DNA of 15,296 nucleotides from Sulfidibacterium sp964473395 (GTDB taxonomy: Bacteria > Bacteroidota > Bacteroidia > Bacteroidales > F082): positions 1 to 15,296 of the forward strand of contig CAYYOW010000050.1 of the NCBI GenBank assembly GCA_964473395.1, in the 5' to 3' direction. The translations under genes and the position numbers were made by a program. Position 1 is the stretch's first letter. Every line of letters starts with the position of its first letter. This document shows, piece by piece, positions 1 to 6,365 of this stretch. The notes under the pieces were generated by a model. It was not told the origin of the DNA, made no database searches, and saw nothing but the letters and a program-made list of their open reading frames with translations.

Positions 1-230
1 AAAATCATTATGAAAAATATTCTTATGTAAAAGCTTTGGTTGTGGATGCAGTTGCACAGCTGAATAAGGCTGTTGTTGCCAAACAAAATTATGAGAAGTA
101 TGCAAAAGCTGGTAAATGGAAAGAGGCTTTCCTATGGGCAGAACAATATTTCCAATATCAGGTGAAAGCTGCTGATTCCGGCTTACGTGCCAAAAAGTTA
201 TTAAAAGAAAAGCTGGAAAGCACTAATTAA
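1..230 (+). CDS. 3' end of an unrecognised gene (partial)
   Basis: The reading frame (codons starting at base 3) is open from the left edge of the window to a TAA at 228-230, so this is the C-terminal end of a longer gene of about 75 visible residues; the apparent TTG start at 36 is probably internal. The visible part is rich in Lys, Ala, Tyr and Gln, has no Cys and no membrane segment, and looks wholly helical, with residues such as KAGKWKEAFLWAEQYF suggesting a TPR-like or helical-bundle tail. I do not recognise the family. It ends about 35 bases before the chosen nosZ start, with no clear terminator between, so co-transcription with nosZ is possible. Its function cannot be stated. Confidence 0.55.
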   Translation, partial: NHYEKYSYVKALVVDAVAQLNKAVVAKQNYEKYAKAGKWKEAFLWAEQYFQYQVKAADSGLRAKKLLKEKLESTN

Positions 231-265
231 AGTATCGTTTTTTTAAATTTATAATGATAAATATT

Positions 266-2641
266 ATGAAAAAATTCAAACAGTATATAAGCCTCTTTTT
301 GGTTGCTCTTCTTTTTGGCTTTTCGATGACTTTTACCGGATGTGGCGGTAAAAAGCAAAGTGCAAAAAAGGCCGTTGGAGTACCCTTGGGCAACGAATCT
401 TTTGGTGAAGTGGTGAGCAGAAGAGGGCTCACTGCAGACGATGTTTTGGCAGCCGCCAAAACCTATACTCCCGACCACATCAAGGATGAATACGTAACAG
501 TAAACTCCGGTGGTCAGGCTGGGAATCTTCCTACATACCTCGTTCCTTCCATGCGTCTCGTGAAATATACGCCAACCAATACCCGCCAGCCTTATGACGG
601 ATATGGCTATTCTGCAGAGACTTTCGGCCTGATGAAGAAGGGCTTCATCGATGGTCAGGAAATCCTTTGGGGTGACACCCACCATCCTGGAATCTCAGAA
701 ACCAATGGTGACTATAATGGGAAATGGCTGGTGATAAATGACAAAGCCAACCCCCGGCTTTTTATTGTCGACCTCAGGGACTTTGAACCGAAACAAGTTG
801 TTCAGAATCCGATATTTCGTAGTGACCATGGTGGAACCTTCTTTACTCCTAATTCGGAGTATATTATGGAGGCTACACAGTATCCCGCACCATTTGACAG
901 GAAGTATTATCCGCTAAACGATGTTAACTTCCGTAAATATTGGCGCGGAGGACTCACTTACTGGAAATTCGATACAATAAAAGGGAGGATTGATGAGAAA
1001 CAATCCTTTACTTTCGAATTACCTCCTTATACACAAGACCTGTCCGATGCTGGGAAAAATGCAAGCTACGGTTGGGGATTTACTAACTCTTTCTGTACGG
1101 AAATGTACATTGGTGGCGACATGCAGGGACGTCCTCCTTTTGAGGCCGGCTGTTCGTCGAGAGATGTGGATTATATGCACGTTACCAACTGGAAAAAAGC
1201 AGCAGAACTTGTAAAAGCTGGAAAGTTTAAAATGGTGAACGGAATGAAGGTAATCCCTATCAAAGAAGCTGTAAAATATGGTTTACTTTATCTGATTCCC
1301 GAACCTAAATCTCCCCACGGAGTGGATGTGGATCCTACGGGAGACTATATTATCGTTGCCGGAAAACTGGATTCCCACGCTTGGGTTTTCTCTTTTGCCA
1401 AGATAATGAAAGCCATAAAGGAAAAAAACTTTGAAGGTAAAGATCCTTATGGTATTCCGATTATCGCTTTAAAAACAGCATTGCACGGTAGTGTGGAAGT
1501 TGGCCTTGGCCCCTTGCACAGCCAGTTTGATCCCGTAAAAGGTGTTGTTTATACTTCCGTTTATGTTGACTCCTGGACTACCAAATGGAACTATATCACC
1601 TTAAAAGTACTCGATCATGTTTCGTCAAACTACAATATCGGTCACCTGGTCGCAGCACATGGCGACACCAAACATCCCCAGGGGAAATATCTGATCGAGT
1701 TGGATAAACTTTCCATTGATCGTTTCAATCCGGTGGGACCGTTGCATCCGCAAAATCACCAGCTAATAGATATCTCAGGTCCTAAAATGAAGATTATTTA
1801 TGATCTTCCTTTACCTTTGGGCGAGCCTCATTATACTGTAATGTTTAACCGGAATTTGCTCCACACCATTGATAAATATCCCGTGGGGACAGATATTGTA
1901 ACATTGACTAAATCACCTTATGCTGTTGCTCCCGGTAAAGAATATATCAAACGCAGCAGGAAAACTGTTGAGGTGTTTGGTACGATTAATAATGGTAAGG
2001 TTACACCACAGAATATTCCGGTAAAGCAGGGTCAGAAGGTTATTATCCACCTCACTAATACCGGTCAAAGCGAGCTGGATCATTATGTGTATGAAATTGC
2101 CTCCTATGATCAGCAGTATCGTTGGCGTCCCGGTGAAACCGCAAGTCTCGAATTTGTGGCGGATAAAGCCGGAATGTATCCTTTGATGTTAGACAAGATT
2201 CATTCACCCGATGGACGGCAATTACAAGGCTATTTTGAAGTTGAATATAATGCACGTGCTGAGAAGTCCCGCTTGCTGGCTTATTCTAAACGTATTCAGA
2301 AGGACAATGAAATGCAGAAGTTTAAACCATCAGCCATTGAGTTGAAAAACTTGTTGCCCGGTGAGTTGGAGTTTCTGAATTATGGCTGTACCGCATGTCA
2401 TAAATTTGGTAAGGATTTCAATGGTCCCGACTTGTTGATGGTGGATAAGCGCCGCAATGATACCTGGCTGAAGTCGTGGATTATGCATCCTGAAAAACAC
2501 TTTAAAGAGGCTGACATTGAAGCTATGCGCCAGAAATATAAACTGGCAATGCCCAACCAGAATGTGTCAGCAAAGGATGCAGCTCTGATTATTAAATATT
2601 TGAAGGCCAAATCTACGTTGGTGATGAAACAATATCAATAA
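266..2641 (+). CDS. nosZ: Sec-type nitrous oxide reductase-like lipoprotein with C-terminal haem c domain and no CuA ligands
   Basis: NosZ reduces N2O to N2 at a tetranuclear CuZ site in the periplasm. Numbering is from the ATG at 266, preferred over 254 because it gives a normal MKK signal start. A lipoprotein signal ends in FTGC (Cys26). There is no twin-arginine signal, as in clade II. The beta-propeller carries the seven expected CuZ histidines: H139-H140 in DTHHPG, H188 in SDHGG, H351 in SPHGVDV, H418 in GPLHSQF, H460 in NIGHL and H522 in GEPHY. Second-sphere K481 and E520 are also present. The cupredoxin domain (about 565-660) keeps H606, but the CuA positions Cys, Cys, His, Met read L642, H646, G650, L653. 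A haem c domain follows (C708-TAC-H712, candidate axial Met762). The 791-residue length suits clade II NosZ with a fused cytochrome. Family membership is secure; activity and electron route are not. Confidence 0.9.
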   Translation: MKKFKQYISLFLVALLFGFSMTFTGCGGKKQSAKKAVGVPLGNESFGEVVSRRGLTADDVLAAAKTYTPDHIKDEYVTVNSGGQAGNLPTYLVPSMRLVKYTPTNTRQPYDGYGYSAETFGLMKKGFIDGQEILWGDTHHPGISETNGDYNGKWLVINDKANPRLFIVDLRDFEPKQVVQNPIFRSDHGGTFFTPNSEYIMEATQYPAPFDRKYYPLNDVNFRKYWRGGLTYWKFDTIKGRIDEKQSFTFELPPYTQDLSDAGKNASYGWGFTNSFCTEMYIGGDMQGRPPFEAGCSSRDVDYMHVTNWKKAAELVKAGKFKMVNGMKVIPIKEAVKYGLLYLIPEPKSPHGVDVDPTGDYIIVAGKLDSHAWVFSFAKIMKAIKEKNFEGKDPYGIPIIALKTALHGSVEVGLGPLHSQFDPVKGVVYTSVYVDSWTTKWNYITLKVLDHVSSNYNIGHLVAAHGDTKHPQGKYLIELDKLSIDRFNPVGPLHPQNHQLIDISGPKMKIIYDLPLPLGEPHYTVMFNRNLLHTIDKYPVGTDIVTLTKSPYAVAPGKEYIKRSRKTVEVFGTINNGKVTPQNIPVKQGQKVIIHLTNTGQSELDHYVYEIASYDQQYRWRPGETASLEFVADKAGMYPLMLDKIHSPDGRQLQGYFEVEYNARAEKSRLLAYSKRIQKDNEMQKFKPSAIELKNLLPGELEFLNYGCTACHKFGKDFNGPDLLMVDKRRNDTWLKSWIMHPEKHFKEADIEAMRQKYKLAMPNQNVSAKDAALIIKYLKAKSTLVMKQYQ

Positions 2642-2675
2642 TAATCGGTTTCCACATTATCAGACAAACCGAAAT

Positions 2676-2735
2676 CAAAGGAAGTAGTGGTAACATAAAA
2701 CCATTGCTTCCTTTGTTATATTTTATTATATTTTA
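2676..2735 (+). terminator. Strong hairpin plus T-rich tract after nosZ
   Basis: Bases 2676-2691 can pair with 2700-2715 in a 16-pair stem. CAAAGGAAG pairs perfectly with CTTCCTTTG, the inner part contains two G-T pairs, and the loop is 8 bases. A T-rich run follows at about 2716-2734. This is a convincing intrinsic terminator or a 3' stabilising hairpin, lying 34 bases after the nosZ stop. It may let nosZ mRNA accumulate separately from the downstream genes. Confidence 0.7.
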
Positions 2736-2796
2736 GAACGATTATTAAAGTAATTATTTATAGTTTTGTTAATTGAAACTTTAAACATTAGAATAC

Positions 2797-3273
2797 ATGA
2801 AAAAATTATTTGTACTTATTTTTGTAGTAGCAATGGGCGGTTTCCTCCTGACAAGTTGTGGCGGAAATGGAAAAAAACAAAACAACAGGTCTTCCATGAT
2901 GAGCGGAAAACAAATGAACGGCACGATGATGAATCGTGAAAAAAAGCAAAACAATACATCCACAACAGCCGTTAATACAACAGTCTCAAAGAACTACACT
3001 GCTAATTTAGAAAACGGAAAAAAAGTATATACGAAAGTTTGTATTGCTTGTCACATGACTGGTGTAGCCGGAGCCCCGGCTTTGAAAGACAAAACTAGAT
3101 GGGTAGAAATTGCTGCTAAGGGTATGAAACAATTGCACCATGATGCCATCAATGGTTTTACCGGCAAAACCGGAGTAATGCCTGCAAAAGGTGGTTGTTC
3201 CGACTGCTCCGGACAGGACATCTATGATGCTGTAGCCTACATGCTTAAAACTGCAGGAGTTAAAGCCAAATAG
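2797..3273 (+). CDS. Lipoprotein monohaem cytochrome c, c5-like (NosC-type electron donor candidate)
   Basis: This is a small exported electron carrier of 158 residues. A lipoprotein signal peptide ends in LTSC (Cys21). A low-complexity linker of about 45 residues follows, rich in Asn, Lys, Met and Thr, with two MM pairs. A class I cytochrome c domain then runs from about residue 68. Haem binds at C82-IA-C85-H86, with Met128 in GVMPAKGGCSDCS as the likely distal ligand. C134 and C137 form the CxxC pair typical of cytochrome c5-like proteins. Its place between nosZ and nosB suggests a membrane-tethered donor to the haem domain of the NosZ-like protein, similar in role to NosC cytochromes of clade II clusters; that role is inferred. 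The gene follows a strong terminator-like hairpin, so it may have its own promoter or depend on read-through. Confidence 0.88.
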   Translation: MKKLFVLIFVVAMGGFLLTSCGGNGKKQNNRSSMMSGKQMNGTMMNREKKQNNTSTTAVNTTVSKNYTANLENGKKVYTKVCIACHMTGVAGAPALKDKTRWVEIAAKGMKQLHHDAINGFTGKTGVMPAKGGCSDCSGQDIYDAVAYMLKTAGVKAK

Positions 3274-3312
3274 TTATTTGGGTTAATAGATTACTATAAC
3301 AACAATAATAGT

Positions 3313-4107
3313 ATGAAGAAAACATCAATTTACCGGTCTTTGGCAGGTCTTGCCGCTGTCCTGATTGTTTTGGTTTATTTTTTGCCTATTTGGCACGTGG
3401 CTTTGCAAAGTATTCAGTACCCGAAGTCGATGTACCCGCGAGGAATCAGGATTGATTTTAAATACAACGGGGTTTACAACGGTTGCAAGGGCGAAGAAGA
3501 ACGTGCCGAACTGGCTCAGAGCCAGCAAGGTGCCGACTGCCTGGGCGAGATGAACGCCATTAACCATTTTATTGGTATGTATCATATCGTTCCGGGAGTG
3601 AATGAAGATAAAACCAGGCAATTTCCTGTTTATTATGTATTTGATACTAAAAAAGATGCGCAGGGACAAGAAATCATTGATCCTAAAACGAATGAGCCCA
3701 TACGTATTAATGTTACTCCCAAACCATTGACGGTGCTGGATACCCTCATGCACTTTTCTCCTTATTTATTCGGTATCTTCGTGTTTTTGGTGTTGCTTTT
3801 TATGTTTACTCCACGGAGAAAATTTTCATGGGCTGCCATAATTTCTGCTTTGTTACCCTTCTATTTCCTTGGAGTATATATTTATTACCTGTACTGGTAT
3901 GGGCATCATCTTTCTATGCATGGCGGGGGAGCTTTTAAAGGGATAAAACCTTTTATGCCGACGGTATTTGGTGAGGGAAAGGTTGCTCAGTTTACCACAC
4001 AATCCTATCCCTATTTCGGATTCTTTTTGGCACTGCTGGTGACCGCTCTGCTAGTGATAGCCATTATTGTGAAACGAAATAACCTGGAACAAAAAAAGGA
4101 TGTTTAG
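3313..4107 (+). CDS. nosB: NosB-like multi-spanning membrane protein of the nos cluster
   Basis: A 264-residue membrane protein with about four transmembrane segments (about 9-29, 149-166, 173-193 and 234-254) and a large extracytoplasmic loop after the first. The loop has features I associate with the NosB-type protein that follows nosZ in clade II clusters: a QYP motif near residue 35, a NAINHFIGM motif at 81-89, and a late loop of the form KPFMPTVFGEG. NosB is a conserved membrane component of such clusters, thought to help electron transfer or maturation; its exact job is unclear. Oddly, this copy has an insertion of about 20 residues between the QYP and INHFIGM motifs, bounded by C58 and C76, which could form a disulfide or bind metal. 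It starts 39 bases after the cytochrome stop and is probably co-transcribed with it. Confidence 0.72.
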   Translation: MKKTSIYRSLAGLAAVLIVLVYFLPIWHVALQSIQYPKSMYPRGIRIDFKYNGVYNGCKGEEERAELAQSQQGADCLGEMNAINHFIGMYHIVPGVNEDKTRQFPVYYVFDTKKDAQGQEIIDPKTNEPIRINVTPKPLTVLDTLMHFSPYLFGIFVFLVLLFMFTPRRKFSWAAIISALLPFYFLGVYIYYLYWYGHHLSMHGGGAFKGIKPFMPTVFGEGKVAQFTTQSYPYFGFFLALLVTALLVIAIIVKRNNLEQKKDV

Positions 4108-4169
4108 GGGCTAATGTGTCGGAGGGTGTGTATTAGACTCAGGCCATTGTTAATAAGATTCAGGTCTTT

Positions 4170-5543
4170 ATGAAACGGATTAAACTTCGAAGAGGATGCC
4201 GGCTGAAGGATGAAAAGTCTTGCGGCTTTGTGTGCCCTTTAAATCCGTATCTTCTGTTGATTATTTTTATTCTTTTGACAAGTATCGTCCGGGTGTTTGG
4301 GCAGGGAGCACGTTTTGGTACACTTACAAAACTCAAAGAGGCTTTACCATCCTACGACACTATTCCTTTACAACCTATTATCGATTCTGCTGCTCCGGGT
4401 GAGTATATCGCACTTAAGCCGGCTGTTTATTCCGGGCCTGTTCATATTTCTACCGATGGTATCATTATCGATGGGCAGGGTAAAGCCACTGTTGATGGAA
4501 TGGGAAAGAGCTCTGTATTTTTCATTAATGCTGATAGTGTTCACCTAAAAAATATGATTATCCAACACTCGGGTGATTCCTTTGATAAGATGAATTCCGC
4601 TGTACGGCTGAAAGGCAACCACAACGTAATTGAAAATTGTCGATTACGGGAATGCCTTTTCGGCGTGGATATTTGGCAAAGTAATGATAACAGGATTATT
4701 CATAATGATATCAGCTCACTCAAGCATCGGTCCATAGCCATTAAGGGCGATGCCATTCGGCTTTGGTACTCCAGAAACAACATTATTAAAGGTAATTACT
4801 GGCACGGCGTTCGCGACATGGTTATTTGGTATTCCGGAGAAAACCTGTTTCAGGGAAACAAAGGCGTGGGAAATCGCTATGGATTACATTTCATGTATTC
4901 ACATAATAACCGTATTCAAAACAATGTGTTACTTAACAATTCTGTTGGCGTTTTTCTGATGTATAGTGAGCGTACCATTATGACCGGCAACCTGATAAAA
5001 GGAAATCATATTGGAAGTGGAATGTGCCTTGGGATGAAAGAAACCTCCTCAAATCAAATTTTAAACAATCGCTTTATTTACTCAACAGAGGCTATTCATA
5101 TCGATGTGTCTCCTTATGTTCTTGAGCAAAAAAACACCATCGAACACAATGAAATAGCTTTTTGCGGAACCGGTATTTATTTTCATACCAATCAGGAGGG
5201 GAATTTGTTTAAACACAACTATTTTCATAATAATCTAACGCAGGTTTTTCCAGAGGTTACTACTGCTCGCTTTAATATTTGGGATAATAATTATTGGGAC
5301 GATTATCAGGGATTTGATAAAAACGGAGACAACATTGGGGATATTCCGTATGTGTTACTTTCATATACTGAACATCTTTCGGATTTTAACAGGAACATGA
5401 AATTCTTTTACGGCGCGCCCATTCTTGCCATTCTGGATTTCCTTGAAAGGCTGGCTCCGTTTTCCAAACCAAAATTTGTTCTGAAAGATAAAAAACCCAT
5501 GTTCCGGTGGAAAGAAACTGATACTTTTAAGCCCGTGAGGTAA
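4170..5543 (+). CDS. nosD: NosD, periplasmic NosZ maturation protein (right-handed beta-helix)
   Basis: NosD works with the NosFY ABC transporter to build the CuZ site of NosZ, probably in sulfur supply and metal-site assembly. The 457-residue protein has a hydrophobic signal segment at about 27-44, preceded by an unusually long polar N-terminal region of about 26 residues (so the true start could be later), then a CASH/parallel beta-helix body with many N-x-I-x-x-N turns. Diagnostic blocks are all present: GDAIRLWYS at 193-201, RDMVIWYS at 215-222, RYGLHFMYS at 236-244, VGVFLMYS at 259-266, and WDDYQGFDKNGDNIGDIPY at 376-394. It begins 62 bases after nosB. NosD is normally followed by nosF and nosY; here neither is adjacent nor elsewhere in the window. 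An intact NosD argues that the NosZ-like partner still needs a CuZ site. Confidence 0.93.
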   Translation: MKRIKLRRGCRLKDEKSCGFVCPLNPYLLLIIFILLTSIVRVFGQGARFGTLTKLKEALPSYDTIPLQPIIDSAAPGEYIALKPAVYSGPVHISTDGIIIDGQGKATVDGMGKSSVFFINADSVHLKNMIIQHSGDSFDKMNSAVRLKGNHNVIENCRLRECLFGVDIWQSNDNRIIHNDISSLKHRSIAIKGDAIRLWYSRNNIIKGNYWHGVRDMVIWYSGENLFQGNKGVGNRYGLHFMYSHNNRIQNNVLLNNSVGVFLMYSERTIMTGNLIKGNHIGSGMCLGMKETSSNQILNNRFIYSTEAIHIDVSPYVLEQKNTIEHNEIAFCGTGIYFHTNQEGNLFKHNYFHNNLTQVFPEVTTARFNIWDNNYWDDYQGFDKNGDNIGDIPYVLLSYTEHLSDFNRNMKFFYGAPILAILDFLERLAPFSKPKFVLKDKKPMFRWKETDTFKPVR

Positions 5544-5561
5544 AAAATAGAATATATATTT

Positions 5562-5569
5562 TATCTTTG
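5562..5569 (+). promoter_or_regulatory. Candidate Bacteroidota -7 promoter box
   Basis: TATCTTTG matches the Bacteroidota -7 consensus TAnnTTTG exactly. I see no good TTTG -33 box at the expected distance upstream. The box ends only 5 bases before the ATG at 5575, which would give a nearly leaderless transcript. Treat as tentative. Confidence 0.25.
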
Positions 5570-5574
5570 ACATA

Positions 5575-5982
5575 ATGATAAAAAGGATTGTATCCATATT
5601 GTTTTTACTGCTATATCTGGCTTTTATGATTTTGCCGGGCTATCCGCTGTTGCATTATTATATCTTTTCTTCTCAGGAGACAATTTTCTTGTCGGCTACG
5701 CAAGAGAAGACCTATTCCAACAACGACAACACCAAAGTGGGTGATGTGGCATATCTGGGTGCTTTGATGAAAAGTGCCAATAGTAACCAATCGGGCAAAA
5801 AAGTGCCGAATCCACCACCTTCCTCCAACAATGAGATAAATAATTTGGTCTATGTTGTAAGTGGCTTTTTTGATTCGTCTGGTCAAACGGATGGTATCCC
5901 TTTACAATTTAGAGATTTTGCTGAATCAATTCTTGATCAGTATTTACAAATGTTTATACCTCCGCCTAATTCTCAGGCATAG
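5575..5982 (+). CDS. Small exported protein of unknown function
   Basis: I do not recognise this 135-residue protein. It has a strongly hydrophobic N-terminal segment (about residues 5-22) behind the basic start MIKR, so it is either secreted or anchored by one membrane helix. The rest is polar, Asn/Ser/Pro-rich, with a PNPPP stretch near 78-82 and a short hydrophobic helix-like part near 90-97. It has no Cys, and only one His, so it is not an obvious metal chaperone. It lies 31 bases after nosD and about 380 bases before the copper TonB receptor, so it sits between copper-enzyme maturation and copper uptake genes. Length, position and a sensible signal-like N-terminus support a real gene. 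Confidence 0.6.
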   Translation: MIKRIVSILFLLLYLAFMILPGYPLLHYYIFSSQETIFLSATQEKTYSNNDNTKVGDVAYLGALMKSANSNQSGKKVPNPPPSSNNEINNLVYVVSGFFDSSGQTDGIPLQFRDFAESILDQYLQMFIPPPNSQA

Positions 5983-6365
5983 TTCTACGGGACATATTTT
6001 TAGTTTTTCATTTTGCTGTATAACTTTAGGTTTGTATAATGAAAATGGTTTTTCATGCAGCGAAGTGCAAAGTCTGAAATGATTGGGTGTTCACAAGCAG
6101 CCAGCCATATCGTGTTTTCCGTCCTCTACCATGATTTTATGCTTTTTTTAATTCAAAAAAACAGAAAGTTTGTGGTTTGGCGTGCGCGTTGGCTTACTAT
6201 AAGCACCTTTGTTGCAAAGGCTAAATACCGAAGATGGAAAATTCTAATCTGAATTTGGTGGCCTGTTGTGAACGCCTGTTCCGGGAGTTTTGGTAACCGT
6301 TACGACCGTATCGGTTTTTGAGAAATAATATCAGATTGTTATACCAGTAATAATGTATTTTAAAT
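5983..6365 (+). other. 383-base intergenic region before the copper receptor
   Basis: No convincing gene is seen. A 65-codon open stretch at 6055-6252 lacks a recognisable domain or signal and looks like chance. The region contains a short perfect hairpin (CCTTTG at 6206-6211 with CAAAGG at 6215-6220) and a second, terminator-like hairpin at 6295-6319. It probably carries the promoter and leader of the TonB receptor at 6366. I could not match it to a known riboswitch. Confidence 0.5.
6295..6319 (+). terminator. Possible attenuator hairpin upstream of the copper receptor
   Basis: AACCG at 6295-6299 pairs with CGGTT at 6312-6316. After a T-T mismatch, TAC at 6301-6303 pairs with GTA at 6308-6310 around a GACC loop, and a run of T continues to 6319. 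The structure lies 46 bases before the receptor start, a position that would suit attenuation. The stem is short and the T-run small, so it may be fortuitous. Confidence 0.3.

Noticed and set aside
1..230. C-terminal end of a multihaem cytochrome of the NrfA/Hao kind
   Set aside because: The helical tail has a faint similarity in style, but no haem motif or diagnostic residue is visible.
227..685. A 152-codon open frame on the minus strand
   Set aside because: It is antisense to the signal peptide and N-terminal part of nosZ and has no recognisable features.
2081..2224. Loss of CuA ligands explained by a frameshift
   Set aside because: The reading frame stays open and aligns to the family on both sides, with matching spacing and conserved flanking residues and a complete haem c domain after it.
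2646..2671. A second hairpin just after the nosZ stop (CGGTTT with AAACCG)
   Set aside because: Only six pairs around a 14-base loop; the neighbouring 16-pair stem is the convincing structure.
6055..6252. A 65-codon gene in the gap before the copper receptor
   Set aside because: No signal, domain or recognisable composition; the stretch overlaps another chance frame and looks non-coding.
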